Shown: positions 1 to 9,660, numbered from the stretch's first letter. The stretch is 64,000 bases of DNA from Clostridiales bacterium (GCA_018372435.1 JAHAJA010000011.1:1-64000); one strand, 5' to 3'. Notes: a model not told the origin generated them from the sequence alone. Numbers and translations are program-made.

Positions 1-31
1 TTTTTAGTTAATCGCATAACTAATTATATCA

Positions 32-72
32 GAAAAACGCTGTACGTTCTATGAACGTCAGCGTTTTTTCTT
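32..72 (+). terminator. Rho-independent terminator of an upstream gene outside the window
   Basis: An AACGCTG arm pairs with CAGCGTT around an inner ACGTTC/GAACGT stem and is followed by a T run. A second, weaker GGGG/CCCC hairpin with a T run follows at 75-101. Both fit the end of a transcription unit entering from the left. Confidence 0.7.
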
Positions 73-239
73 TAGGGGAGTTTTTTTACAGCCCCTTTTT
101 TGCTCTACTGCTGGGCACAGGGCGTTGTACCTGCACCAACACACTGACAAATCTAATACCTAAACGACGTTATAAGGAAGCCTGTAGACCGTATAATTCA
201 TCAATACTGAGAAAAATGAAACCTTTGGAGATTTAATAT

Positions 240-834
240 TAATAAGTAATTTTGATTTTGTCATAATATATACATATTACCAGCTCATTTAGTGTCAAAT
301 TACGAATTTAGAATACTTAGTATTGTTAAATAATGGATAAATTGTTATACTAATAATAATGTAGAAATAATACAAAAGATAGGAGAAAACAATCGGCTAA
401 ACTATTAAGACTATAATTATAGTAGTAATACTAGATTTAATATTTGTAGTATTAAAATCTCAACATAAGCTATTTTCAAACAAAGATTCCACGTAGACAT
501 TGCTCAAAATTTAGACATTTTTTGATTAATGTCTAGTTTTTATACACGGCGCTTTTTTTGATTATATGAAATAAAGAAGAATTTTAGTATGATAATAGCA
601 AGCAGAAAGAAACTAGACAAGATGTAACAGATTACGATTGTTAAGAATGCATACCGCATTCTAGCAGTGAGTCTTGTAATTCTAAGTCTTATGCTATTGT
701 TCTGGTCAAAGATAACACTGGAAATTGTAATATTTTTGGTATCATTCTTTTGGTATGTGGAATGATAAAGGTGATGGGATTCCTAAATCAATAGATGGTA
801 CAAAATACAGTGAAATTATAAGGAGGAATGTAAT
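240..834. other. About 600 bp without an intact gene; degraded small-membrane-protein sequence
   Basis: No open frame here has a convincing start. A start-less hydrophobic reading at about 406-497 (TIKTIIIVVILDLIFVVLKS, then a stop) resembles a small single-helix membrane protein. An 8-bp hairpin TAGACATT/AATGTCTA at 512-535 followed by GTTTTTAT looks like a weak terminator. A second fragment, at 628-765, is listed separately. The stretch reads as decayed coding sequence rather than an extended promoter region. Confidence 0.4.
628..765 (+). pseudogene. Possible remnant of a YgaP-like (DUF2892) small membrane protein
   Basis: A start-less frame, preceded by an in-frame TAA, reads NAYRILAVSLVILSLMLLFW and continues hydrophobic to a TGA at 763-765. 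The 'R-ILA-SLV-SL-LLF' pattern resembles the first helix of DUF2892/YgaP-type inner membrane proteins. The cysteine or second-helix part of that family is missing and there is no ATG or ribosome binding site. The identification rests on a short hydrophobic segment and could be coincidence. Confidence 0.25.
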
Positions 835-2826
835 ATGGGTAAGAAATTAGTGAAAATAGGTGCAGCTTCTTTATTAGCAGCTGGAGCAGGAGCAGCAATT
901 ATAGCAAAAAACAAAAATAACGAACAAAAAAACGAATTAAAGGAACAAAAAAAGAAATTAAAAGAAAAAAGAGCAAAAGAGCTTGAATCGTATCGCAACA
1001 CAGAAAGAGGAAAGAATGGTAAGAACAGCAAAGGAATCTATTATTCTAATGGTAATTATGAAGCATTTGCTCGTCCAGAAAAACCAGCAGGAGTAGATGA
1101 AAAATCCGCTTATATCGTAGGTAGTGGTCTCGGTGCGTTGGCTGCGGCTTGTTTTCTTGTAAGAGATGGACAGATGAAAGGTGAGAATATCCATATCTTA
1201 GAAGCAATGGATATTGCCGGTGGTGCATGTGATGGTATTAATGATCCAATGAGAGGTTACGTAATGCGTGGCGGACGTGAGATGGAAAACCATTTTGAAT
1301 GTCTATGGGATTTGTTCCACAGCATTCCATCACTTGAAAAACCAGGAGCTTCCGTTCTTGATGAGTTTTATTGGTTGAATAAGCATGATCCAAACTATTC
1401 TCTTTGCCGTGCAACTAAGAACAGAGGTGAAGATGCACATACCGATGGTAAGTTCAATTTGAGCCAAAAGGGATGCATGGAGATTATGAAATTGTTCTTC
1501 ACAAAGGACGAAGACCTTTATGATAAGACAATCGAAGATGTGTTTGATGAGGAAGTATTTGATTCTACATTCTGGTTATACTGGAGAACTATGTTCGCAT
1601 TTGAAAACTGGCACAGTGCTTTAGAAATGAAGCTATACTTCCAGAGATTTATCCATCACATTGGTGGATTACCAGATTTCTCTGCTTTGAAATTCACAAA
1701 ATACAATCAATATGAATCCTTGATTCTTCCAATGCAGAAGTATTTAGAGGCAGCAGGGGTAGAATTCCAATTCAATACAGAAGTTACGAATGTATTATTT
1801 GATTTTGTTGGAGATAAGAAGATTGCAAAATCTATTCAATGTAAAGTAAATGGAGTTGAAGAGGAAATCGTTCTTACAGAAAATGATCTTGTATTTGTAA
1901 CAAACGGCAGTTGTACAGAAGGAACAATCTATGGTGACCAAGATCACGCACCAGTTGGTAATGCAGAGGTTCGTACTAGTGGTTGTTGGAGTTTATGGAA
2001 AAAGATTGCTGCGCAAGATGAAGCATTCGGACACCCAGAGAAGTTCTGTTCTGATATAGAAAAGACCAATTGGGAATCCGCTACTGTTACAACTTCTGAT
2101 GACAAGATTATCTCTTATATTCAACAAATCTGTAAGAGAGATCCAAGAAGTGGTAGAGTAGTTACTGGTGGTATCGTAAGCTGTCAGGATTCTAGCTGGC
2201 TTCTTAGCTGGACCATCAACAGACAAGGACAGTTCAAAGAACAGAGAAAAGATGAAGTATGTGTATGGGTATACAGCTTATTTACCGATGTACCTGGTGA
2301 CTACATTAAGAAACCAATGAAAGAATGTACTGGTAAGGAAATCACAGCTGAATGGTTATACCATATGGGGGTTCCAGTTGATGAGATTGATGATCTTGCT
2401 GAAAACCATGCACTCTGTGTTCCAACAATGATGCCATATATTACAGCATTCTTTATGCCAAGAGCTAAAGGTGACAGACCAGATGTTATCCCAGACGGCT
2501 GCGTAAACTTTGCATTCTTAGGTCAGTTTGCTGAAACACCAAGAGATACGATCTTTACAACTGAGTATTCTGTTCGTACTGCAATGGAAGCAGTATATGG
2601 ATTGCTTGGTGTAGACCGAGGAGTACCTGAAGTATGGGGAAGTGTATATGATATCAGAGAATTACTAGACAGTAGTGTGAAGTTGATGGATGGTAAATCT
2701 CCACTTGAAATCGAACTTCCTGGTCCACTTAATGCTTTGAAAAAACCATTGCTTAAGAAACTTAAAGGAACTGTGATTGAGAAGGTTCTTAGAGACCATG
2801 ATATAATTAGAGATGGAATGCTGTAA
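835..2826 (+). CDS. ohyA: Oleate hydratase (67 kDa myosin-cross-reactive antigen family) with N-terminal membrane-anchor-like extension
   Basis: FAD-dependent fatty acid hydratase family, which adds water to the cis-9 double bond of oleic or linoleic acid to give 10-hydroxy fatty acids and is linked to detoxification of unsaturated fatty acids. The Rossmann FAD motif IVGSGLGALAAACFLVRDG lies at about residues 90-108. The family signature GGREMENHFECLWDLF follows at about 145-160, and the C-terminal region keeps family features such as FAETPRDTIFTTEYS. The family core normally begins near 'YYSNGNYEAFARPEKPAGVD', here at about residue 65. The preceding 60 or so residues are extra: a 15-20 residue hydrophobic segment rich in Ala and Ile (about 7-24), then a very charged Lys/Glu/Gln stretch that could form a coiled coil. 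The ATG is preceded by AAGGAGG at proper spacing, so the extension is probably translated. The gene stands alone between a long upstream gap and a terminator. Confidence 0.93.
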   Translation: MGKKLVKIGAASLLAAGAGAAIIAKNKNNEQKNELKEQKKKLKEKRAKELESYRNTERGKNGKNSKGIYYSNGNYEAFARPEKPAGVDEKSAYIVGSGLGALAAACFLVRDGQMKGENIHILEAMDIAGGACDGINDPMRGYVMRGGREMENHFECLWDLFHSIPSLEKPGASVLDEFYWLNKHDPNYSLCRATKNRGEDAHTDGKFNLSQKGCMEIMKLFFTKDEDLYDKTIEDVFDEEVFDSTFWLYWRTMFAFENWHSALEMKLYFQRFIHHIGGLPDFSALKFTKYNQYESLILPMQKYLEAAGVEFQFNTEVTNVLFDFVGDKKIAKSIQCKVNGVEEEIVLTENDLVFVTNGSCTEGTIYGDQDHAPVGNAEVRTSGCWSLWKKIAAQDEAFGHPEKFCSDIEKTNWESATVTTSDDKIISYIQQICKRDPRSGRVVTGGIVSCQDSSWLLSWTINRQGQFKEQRKDEVCVWVYSLFTDVPGDYIKKPMKECTGKEITAEWLYHMGVPVDEIDDLAENHALCVPTMMPYITAFFMPRAKGDRPDVIPDGCVNFAFLGQFAETPRDTIFTTEYSVRTAMEAVYGLLGVDRGVPEVWGSVYDIRELLDSSVKLMDGKSPLEIELPGPLNALKKPLLKKLKGTVIEKVLRDHDIIRDGML

Positions 2827-2899
2827 CAAGTAAGACGACATAGGAAAAAGAAATTATGAAGAAGTCATAAAAATCTTTAAAAAAATAGTTAGAAAAACT

Positions 2900-2950
2900 T
2901 AGCTGGTATAGAGTGGTATTATAGTTATCACACCATACCAGCTATTTTTA
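2900..2950 (+). terminator. Terminator after the oleate hydratase gene
   Basis: The 10-bp arms TAGCTGGTAT and ATACCAGCTA enclose a 25-nt loop that can itself partly pair (GTGGTAT with ATCACAC-like bases), followed by TTTTTATTTG. Confidence 0.75.
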
Positions 2951-3127
2951 TTTGTACTTAATTAAGAAACCCAGAATGAAGTATTACATGTATGGGAGAA
3001 AACTATTTTATAATTATACGAACTTCTCACATAAAAACTCTTCCAAATCTCCAAGTGCAAAATTTGAGATTTAGAATGAAAACAATAATAGGAGAAACCT
3101 TTTATTTTTATAATAATCGGTTTCTCT

Positions 3128-3156
3128 TTTACTATAGGCAGAAAATGGGATATAAT
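3128..3156 (+). promoter_or_regulatory. Candidate sigma-A promoter for the Lhr-type helicase gene
   Basis: A perfect TATAAT lies at 3151-3156, 17 bp downstream of a weak -35 TTTACT at 3128-3133. It would give a 5' leader of about 58 nt. The rest of the gap between the terminator and the helicase (2951-3220) shows no gene I can support. Confidence 0.45.
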
Positions 3157-3220
3157 ATGAGTAGTAACGTTAGCTATAAGTATATCTAAAAAGAGGTTTT
3201 ATATAATAGGAGGAAGCATC

Positions 3221-6200
3221 TTGTCTGCAAATTCGCTTGATCTATTCGATATAGTAACAAAACAATGGTTTTCAAAAAACTTAGGTTCACCTACAGCAGT
3301 ACAGCAAGAAGCTTGGCCTGCTATTGCTCTAGGCAAACATACATTAGTTTCAGCACCAACTGGTACGGGTAAAACCTTATCTGCATTTTTAGTGTTTATT
3401 GATCAGTTAAAAGAACAATCTCGTAAGGGGATATTAAAACAAGAACTTCAATTGATATATATATCACCACTTAAATCACTTGCAGGTGATATTCGTGAAA
3501 ATCTCCGTCGTCCACTTAATGGTATCTTTGAAGAGGAGAGAAACTTAAATCCTGGCACCAGGAGTATGCCATATGATATAACGGTTGCAATTCGTACAGG
3601 GGATACATCAGCCAGCGATAGACGTAGTATGATTAAGACGCCACCTCATATTCTAATCACAACGCCGGAATCATTATATTTAATGCTTACAAGCAAATCA
3701 GGCCAATCCATTCTCCACACTGCCAAAGCAATAATAATTGATGAATTACATGCAATAATCGATACAAAACGAGGTGCTCATCTGATGCTTTCCTTAGCCA
3801 GATTGGACAAGTTATGTAATAAACCATTACAACGGATTGGCCTTTCTGCTACGATTGAACCTTTAAGTAAAGCTGCAGAGTATCTCTCTCCTGATCCAGT
3901 GACGATCGTTTCACCGAAGATGCACAAACAGGTCAAACTAATTATTACAAGCCCTATGTTAAATTCCCATGAATATTTACGAAACACCGTATGGGAAGAG
4001 GTAGCAAGAACAGTCTATGAGCATTGTACTGGTACCCGTAGTGTTATTGCTTTTGTTGAAGGTCGTGCATATGCAGAGAAGCTTGCTTATTATGTGAACC
4101 AAATTGCTGGTGAAGGATTTGCTAGGACTCATCATGGAAGTCTATCAAAAGAACAACGTTTTATAGTAGAGCAGTCATTGAGAGAAGGAAGTTTACGACT
4201 TCTATGTGCTACTTCATCTATGGAACTTGGTATTGATGTTGGTGATATTGATCAAGTATTCCAGATTGGTACACCAAGATCCATATCAAGTACCTTGCAA
4301 AGACTAGGACGTGCAGGGCATAATCCAGGTCGAGTTAGTATCATGCATATCTTTCCACGTGAGGCTTCGGAAGGTCTTTATTGTGGATTAACTGCCGAGG
4401 TTGTAAGAAACGGTGGAATTGAGTATTCCAAACCTCCAAGACTGTGTCTTGATGTATTAGCACAACACCTAGTTTCGATGGCTACAATTAGTGGCTACGA
4501 CTTGGATGAAGTAATGGAAATACTATCACGAGCATATCCGTTTTACGAGGTTACAAAGCAGGATGTAAAAGATGTCTTATGTATGCTTGCGGGAGATTAT
4601 GAACATGAGCAGGAGATACCGGTAAGACCTAGAATTCTATATGATCGAATTCACGATTATGTAGAAGGTGATACGTATAGCCGCATGTTGGCGGTTTCAG
4701 CCGGAGGTACCATTCCTGATAAAGGGATGTATACCTTACGAACCGAAGATGGTGTGAAAGTTGGGGAACTAGATGAGGAGTTTGTATTTGAAGCTAGGAT
4801 TGGCGATAGATTTTTGCTTGGTACCTTTGCGTGGAAGATAAGCCGAATTCAAAAAGATGTGGTAATTGTAACTGGGTCAACTGTAAGTGGTGCTCGTTTG
4901 CCTTTCTGGAAAGGCGAGGTGAGAGGGCGAAGCTTACAGACAGGAATAGCCTTTGGAAGGATATTTAACAAACTATTTAAAGCGTATGAGGCTGGAGAAC
5001 TATATGAGGAATTACAGGGGTTAGGACTTGATGAAGTAGCAACAAAAGGTGCTGAGGAATTTTTGAGGCGCCAAATAGATGCTACGAAAGTGCTGCCAGA
5101 TGATAAAACGATATTATTAGAACATTTTTCTGATGAAACAGGTAACCATCAAGTAATGGTGCATTCTGTATTTGGTAAACAGGTGAATGCGCCCCTTTCG
5201 CTATTAATAAGTGTAATTGCGAAAGGCCTTGTTAATTCCAATATCAATTATGTCGATGATGATGATGGCTTTTTATTGTTTCCATATGACGGTTGTTCTT
5301 TACCAGAAGGACTCTTACAAAGAATTAATCCGGATACGGCAAGGCCTATTTTGACAGCATTGCTGCCTTCTACTTCGTTGTTTAATATTACATTTCGTTA
5401 TAATGCTGCACGTGCACTAATGATGGGAGTTAAAAATGCAAGGCGTCAGCCACTCTGGGTTCAACGATTACGTAGTTCACAAATGCTTGATTCCGTGCTG
5501 AAAGATGAGAAACATCCTCTTATCAGGGAAACAAAAAGAGAATGTCTAGAAGACCATTGGGATCTAGAGGGAGTGGAGTTTGTATTGAATGGAATTCGTT
5601 CGGGAACGATTCAAGTACATGAGATGTATCTGGATACGCCTTCCCCTATGTCGCTGCCATTACGAAGACAAACAGAAGCCTCTATGATGTATGATTATGC
5701 CCCTACTCCTCATAGCATTCACCGAGCAACAGAAGATGCATTACAACAAGTGGAATTAGCACAGGCTGGAGCATTAATTGCACCTGCTAAAGAACAACTT
5801 AAGCAACAGATGGAACGGGGACGTTTACCACAGGATGAAAACCAATTACACTCTCTTCTTATGATAGAGGGGGATCTGATAGCTGGTGAAGTTGATGTTC
5901 CAATTGATTGGTTTGAATCATTGGCGCGGAAGGAACGGGTAAAATATATTGAGCCTGGTTTATGGATTGCAGCGGAACATTCTGATGCGTATCAGGCAGC
6001 GTTAGATGATAAAGATATAACAGCTAGAATGAATATAGTTCGTCGCGTTTTGCGATATCGACAAGCGCAGTCTCTAGAATTAATCGCAGAGCGCTACTTA
6101 TTTTCTGAGAGAGAGGCACTTGAGGTTTTAGAAACATTATGCAGCCAAGGTAGTATAGTAGAAAGCAATGGTCTATATTATCATGCAGAATTATATGATA

Positions 6201-7381
6201 GAGCCAGAAAAGAGACAGTAAAAAACCTTAGAAGCCAGATTAGAACATTACCTGCAGAACGTTATGCTGCATTGATAACAAGCCGTATACGTAGTATGAC
6301 GCCAGCAAAAGAGCAACTGGAAAAGGCGATGAAAGTATTATGTGACCAAGCATATCCACCAGAGGTGTGGGAGGACGTTCTGTTACCAGTACGGGTATCT
6401 AGTTATCGACCTGAGTTATTGGATGAATTACTAGCAAGGGGAGATCTTTTTTGGCGGATTACTTCTAATAAGGGTATTAGTTTTCATTTATATAACGATA
6501 TCAATTGGGATGAGGAGCTTTCGAGTGTAGTAGAGGAATTGGAAGAAAATGAAAAGGTTATTTACGAAGCATTATTAAAACGTGGTGCTAGTTTTGCACA
6601 GAGGCTTTCGCCTCTATTAAATGGTATTTCCCCATATGATATATTATTAAATCTAGCGGAAAAAGGCTTGGTGTCTGCAGATAGTTTCGTACCGGCAAGG
6701 CAATGGATGGCTAGGGAAAAGCAAAAGAAAATTACAGTAAGGCAAAAGGTGACTGCACGTGTTAAAGCGATGTCAGCTGGAAGGTGGGAGGTATTACGGC
6801 CTCTAAAAGAACTCTCAGTAGAAGAACAGTTAGAACGCTTGTTTGACAAAGTTATCATTGTCTGCCGTGAAACAACAACAATTCAAGGGGTCTCATGGAA
6901 CATGGCATTAGAGATATTACGTGTGTGGGAATATACAGGAAGGGTACGTAGAGGGTACTTTATTGAAGGACTGTCAGGAATTCAATTTATCAGAACGAAA
7001 GATTTTGAAGGGGTAATGACAGAGCTTGTTCATCCTCTTGATCAAGTGATATGGATAAGTGCAGTAGATACTGCACAGCCATGGGGGAAAAGTCTACCAC
7101 ATATGAAAGATCGATCGTTTCATAATGTGTCTGGAACTACCGTGGCACTTAGGTCGGGTGTACCGATTGCTGTTTTTGAAAGACAAGGTAAAGTGCTTCG
7201 TATATTTGATAGCAGCAATTTACAAGAAGTTTTACGTATTTTTAGCCAGGATTTTAAAGCATATCGTATCTTACCTAAGTCAAAACGTATTACAGTAAAA
7301 GAGTATCAGGAGGAAGCTGTTGCTTCTTTGATAGGTGCTGGATTTTCACGGGAAATGCAGGATTATGTATTATACAGATAA
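3221..7381 (+). CDS. Lhr-type large DEAD/DEAH-box helicase
   Basis: Superfamily 2 ATP-dependent helicase of the Lhr family, associated with DNA repair. The N-terminal RecA lobe carries a Q-like motif (PTAVQQEAWPAIA), Walker A APTGTGKT at about residue 45, the DEAH-variant DELH at about 175 and the SAT motif (GLSATIEP) near 210. The second lobe carries ARTHHGSLSKEQR and QRLGRAGHNPG, the latter being the motif VI arginine finger. The remaining 900 or so residues correspond to the Lhr winged-helix, beta-barrel and C-terminal extension seen in long Lhr proteins. At 1,386 residues it is somewhat shorter than E. coli Lhr (about 1,538). The start is a TTG preceded by AGGAGG at good spacing; no ATG nearby has a comparable site. 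It appears monocistronic. No nuclease partner such as an Mre11-like gene is adjacent. Confidence 0.9.
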   Translation: MSANSLDLFDIVTKQWFSKNLGSPTAVQQEAWPAIALGKHTLVSAPTGTGKTLSAFLVFIDQLKEQSRKGILKQELQLIYISPLKSLAGDIRENLRRPLNGIFEEERNLNPGTRSMPYDITVAIRTGDTSASDRRSMIKTPPHILITTPESLYLMLTSKSGQSILHTAKAIIIDELHAIIDTKRGAHLMLSLARLDKLCNKPLQRIGLSATIEPLSKAAEYLSPDPVTIVSPKMHKQVKLIITSPMLNSHEYLRNTVWEEVARTVYEHCTGTRSVIAFVEGRAYAEKLAYYVNQIAGEGFARTHHGSLSKEQRFIVEQSLREGSLRLLCATSSMELGIDVGDIDQVFQIGTPRSISSTLQRLGRAGHNPGRVSIMHIFPREASEGLYCGLTAEVVRNGGIEYSKPPRLCLDVLAQHLVSMATISGYDLDEVMEILSRAYPFYEVTKQDVKDVLCMLAGDYEHEQEIPVRPRILYDRIHDYVEGDTYSRMLAVSAGGTIPDKGMYTLRTEDGVKVGELDEEFVFEARIGDRFLLGTFAWKISRIQKDVVIVTGSTVSGARLPFWKGEVRGRSLQTGIAFGRIFNKLFKAYEAGELYEELQGLGLDEVATKGAEEFLRRQIDATKVLPDDKTILLEHFSDETGNHQVMVHSVFGKQVNAPLSLLISVIAKGLVNSNINYVDDDDGFLLFPYDGCSLPEGLLQRINPDTARPILTALLPSTSLFNITFRYNAARALMMGVKNARRQPLWVQRLRSSQMLDSVLKDEKHPLIRETKRECLEDHWDLEGVEFVLNGIRSGTIQVHEMYLDTPSPMSLPLRRQTEASMMYDYAPTPHSIHRATEDALQQVELAQAGALIAPAKEQLKQQMERGRLPQDENQLHSLLMIEGDLIAGEVDVPIDWFESLARKERVKYIEPGLWIAAEHSDAYQAALDDKDITARMNIVRRVLRYRQAQSLELIAERYLFSEREALEVLETLCSQGSIVESNGLYYHAELYDRARKETVKNLRSQIRTLPAERYAALITSRIRSMTPAKEQLEKAMKVLCDQAYPPEVWEDVLLPVRVSSYRPELLDELLARGDLFWRITSNKGISFHLYNDINWDEELSSVVEELEENEKVIYEALLKRGASFAQRLSPLLNGISPYDILLNLAEKGLVSADSFVPARQWMAREKQKKITVRQKVTARVKAMSAGRWEVLRPLKELSVEEQLERLFDKVIIVCRETTTIQGVSWNMALEILRVWEYTGRVRRGYFIEGLSGIQFIRTKDFEGVMTELVHPLDQVIWISAVDTAQPWGKSLPHMKDRSFHNVSGTTVALRSGVPIAVFERQGKVLRIFDSSNLQEVLRIFSQDFKAYRILPKSKRITVKEYQEEAVASLIGAGFSREMQDYVLYR

Positions 7382-7416
7382 AATAAAATTTCTTATTCGA
7401 CATAATCATTTAATAC

Positions 7417-7445
7417 TAGACATTTTGCGATTTCTATATTATGAT
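7417..7445 (+). promoter_or_regulatory. Candidate sigma-A promoter upstream of the purine riboswitch
   Basis: TAGACA at 7417-7422 and TATGAT at 7440-7445 are separated by 17 bp. Transcription would start around 7452, just before the riboswitch P1 stem. Confidence 0.5.
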
Positions 7446-7467
7446 AAAAAACATAACTCAAAATAAG

Positions 7468-7540
7468 TACATCGTATAAAGTTGAAAATATGGTTCAACA
7501 GTTTCTACCAAACTACCTTAAATAGTTTGACTACGATATG
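7468..7540 (+). ncRNA. Purine riboswitch, guanine class (C at the discriminator position)
   Basis: The aptamer can be folded by eye. P1 pairs ATCGTA (7471-7476) with TACGAT (7532-7537). P2 pairs GTTGAA (7481-7486) with TTCAAC (7494-7499). P3 pairs AAACTA (7510-7515) with TAGTTT (7523-7528). The conserved J2/3 AGTTTCTACC joins P2 and P3, the L2 side carries ATATGG and the L3 side CCTTAAA. The nucleotide equivalent to position 74 of the B. subtilis xpt aptamer is C7531, which predicts guanine/hypoxanthine/xanthine rather than adenine. The genes below are a purine permease and xpt, as in the B. subtilis xpt-pbuX case. No clear intrinsic terminator follows. Instead CTCCA (7568-7572) can pair with TGGAG (7596-7600), which covers part of the ribosome binding site of the permease, so translational control is plausible. 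Confidence 0.93.
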
Positions 7541-7608
7541 AAAATTAACAACACATATCTTAAGAGACTCCATTATACGTGTATCCAATTAAGCGTGGAG
7601 GCATTGTA

Positions 7609-8931
7609 ATGAAGAATTATTCTAGTATTTATGAACTTGATGGAAGGGTTCCGGTTGCTAAGGCAATTCCATTTGGTTTACAGCACATCCTTGCTATGTT
7701 TGTAGCAAACATTACCCCAATTATTATCGTAGCGGCTGCATCTGGTTTATCCAGTTCACAGACAGCAAAATTAATCCAAGCTGCAATGATTATTGCAGGA
7801 ATCGGTACAATAATCCAGTTATATCCGGTCTGGAAAGTAGGATCAAGGTTGCCAATTGTAATGGGAATCAGTTTTACTTTTGTATCTATTCTATGTTTTA
7901 TAGGCAGTCAATATGGTTATCCTACGGCTATAGGTGCCATTATAGTAGGTGGGATTATTGAGGGCGTTTTAGGATTATTTGCCCGTTATTGGAGAAGAAT
8001 TATTACTCCTATTGTTGCAGCAAGCGTTGTAACAGCAATTGGTTTTTCTTTATTAAATGTTGGTGCATACTCCTTCGGAGGAGGAAATGGAAGTACAGAT
8101 TTTGGTTCCCTTTCTAATTTAGCACTTGGCGGTATTACACTTGTATGTTGCTTGGCTTTTACAATACTTGCAAAAGGACAATACAAACAGTTATCGGTTT
8201 TATTTGGACTAGTTGTTGGCTATGTGGTTGCAATCTTTATGGGGAAAGTTGATTTTCGAGAAGTTGCAGTGTCTAATCTCTTCTCACTTCCAGAAATCTT
8301 ACCATTTAAGCCAGAATTCAATATCAGTGCGATTGTTTCGGTTGTATTGATTTATCTAGTTTCAGCAACAGAAACAATTGGTGATACATCAGCACTTGCG
8401 GAAGCTGGATTAAATCGAGATGCTACAGAAAAAGAGATTTCAGGGGCACTTGCCTGTGATGGTTTCATTAGTTCGTTATCAGGAGTATTTGGCTGTATGC
8501 CAATTACTTCTTTCAGCCAGAATGTTGGGCTTGTAGCTATGACCAAAGTAGTCAATCGTTTTACCCTCTTAATGGGAGGAATTATTATGATTCTGTCAGG
8601 ATTATTCCCACCAATAGGAGCAATCTTAGCTACATTACCAGAACCCGTTTTAGGAGGCTGTACATTAATCATGTTTGGAACCATTGTAGTTAGTGGTTTA
8701 CAGATGATTGCAAAATGTGGTTTCAACCAAAGAAACCTATTGATTGTAGCGTTATCATTAAGCATAGGAATTGGATTTACACAAGTGCCAGATATATTTC
8801 GTGTATTCCCAACGATCATTCGTAATGTATTTGCAGAAAACTGCGTAGCAGTGGTATTCTTAACAGCAGTTATTTTAAATCTTATTCTACCGAAGAATAT
8901 GGAAGTGGAACAACAAAAAAAGCACAATTAG
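7609..8931 (+). CDS. pbuX: Xanthine/purine permease (NCS2, uracil-xanthine permease family)
   Basis: Integral membrane proton-coupled nucleobase symporter of the NCS2 (nucleobase:cation symporter-2) family. It has an N-terminal family segment PFGLQHILAMFVANITPIII, about 12-14 hydrophobic helices, and the NCS2 substrate-site region SATETIGDTSALAEAG around residues 255-270. A SFSQNVGLVAMTKVVNR motif follows near 305, typical of the xanthine/uric acid branch. The ATG at 7609 is preferred over a GTG at 7579 because GGAGG lies 7 nt upstream of it. It is 19 bp ahead of xpt, and the guanine-class riboswitch upstream supports a role in xanthine or guanine uptake. Exact substrate among xanthine, guanine and hypoxanthine cannot be read from the sequence. 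Confidence 0.88.
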   Translation: MKNYSSIYELDGRVPVAKAIPFGLQHILAMFVANITPIIIVAAASGLSSSQTAKLIQAAMIIAGIGTIIQLYPVWKVGSRLPIVMGISFTFVSILCFIGSQYGYPTAIGAIIVGGIIEGVLGLFARYWRRIITPIVAASVVTAIGFSLLNVGAYSFGGGNGSTDFGSLSNLALGGITLVCCLAFTILAKGQYKQLSVLFGLVVGYVVAIFMGKVDFREVAVSNLFSLPEILPFKPEFNISAIVSVVLIYLVSATETIGDTSALAEAGLNRDATEKEISGALACDGFISSLSGVFGCMPITSFSQNVGLVAMTKVVNRFTLLMGGIIMILSGLFPPIGAILATLPEPVLGGCTLIMFGTIVVSGLQMIAKCGFNQRNLLIVALSLSIGIGFTQVPDIFRVFPTIIRNVFAENCVAVVFLTAVILNLILPKNMEVEQQKKHN

Positions 8932-8950
8932 TGAAGGAGATAGAGTAGAT

Positions 8951-9523
8951 ATGCAACTTTTAAAAGATCGCATTAACAAAGATGGTAAGATTAAAGAAGG
9001 AAATGTGCTAAAAGTAGATTCGTTCTTAAATCATCAGATTGAAATCGAGTTACTTGAAGAAATTGGTAAAGAATTCAAACGACGTTTTGAAGGCGAAGAG
9101 ATAACGAAGATATTAACAATTGAAGCTTCTGGGATTGCTATCGCTTGTATTGCAGCAAAATACTTTAACGTACCAGTTGTATTTGCCAAGAAATCGAAGA
9201 CGAAAAATATTGCAGGTGAAGTGTATACCAGCAAAGTGGAGTCATTTACACATGGTAAAGTGTACGATATCATGGTGTCCAAAGAATTCTTATTAAAAGA
9301 GGATAAAGTATTAATCCTAGATGACTTCTTAGCAAATGGACAAGCACTATTAGGGCTTTCCAAACTAGTAGAAGATGCTGGCGCTACAGTAGTAGGTGCA
9401 GGTATTGTAATAGAGAAAGGTTTTCAAGTAGGTGGAGAATTAATTCGTAAGCAGGGAATTCATCTAGAGTCTCTTGCAATTATTGAGAAGATGAGTGTAG
9501 AAGATGGCGTGACATATAGATAG
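8951..9523 (+). CDS. xpt: Xanthine phosphoribosyltransferase
   Basis: Cytoplasmic enzyme converting xanthine and PRPP to XMP in purine salvage. The 190-residue length and the start MQLLKDRINKDGKIKEGNVL match the Xpt family closely. The PRPP-binding loop VLILDDFLANGQALLGL lies at about residues 118-134, and the family segment EASGIAIACIAAKYFNVPVVFAKK sits near 58-80. It follows the permease by 19 bp with its own GAAGGAGAT-like ribosome binding site, so both are under the riboswitch. The order is permease then xpt, the reverse of B. subtilis xpt-pbuX. Confidence 0.95.
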   Translation: MQLLKDRINKDGKIKEGNVLKVDSFLNHQIEIELLEEIGKEFKRRFEGEEITKILTIEASGIAIACIAAKYFNVPVVFAKKSKTKNIAGEVYTSKVESFTHGKVYDIMVSKEFLLKEDKVLILDDFLANGQALLGLSKLVEDAGATVVGAGIVIEKGFQVGGELIRKQGIHLESLAIIEKMSVEDGVTYR

Positions 9524-9537
9524 GATATAAACTTGGA

Positions 9538-9583
9538 ACAACAAAGGGTGTACAATATGAGAGTATTGTATGCCCTTTGTTGT
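9538..9583 (+). terminator. Terminator-like hairpin after xpt
   Basis: The arms ACAACAAAGGG (9538-9548) and CCCTTTGTTGT (9573-9583) pair over 11 bp, with an inner TACAATA/TATTGTA stem. The T run after it is poor (ATAATCGTTT), so termination may be incomplete. Confidence 0.6.
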
Positions 9584-9660
9584 ATAATCGTTTAACTCCA
9601 TATAGGTGATATTTGATTGCCTTTAATTTGGAAGAATTAACATTATAAGGAAAAATAGAC

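Noticed and set aside
51..236. Plus-strand frame of 61 residues at the left edge
   Set aside because: It starts inside a terminator hairpin, has no ribosome site and its composition is not protein-like.
8352..8927. Minus-strand frame of 191 residues inside the purine permease
   Set aside because: It is a shadow of the permease in another frame, without a start signal or family features.
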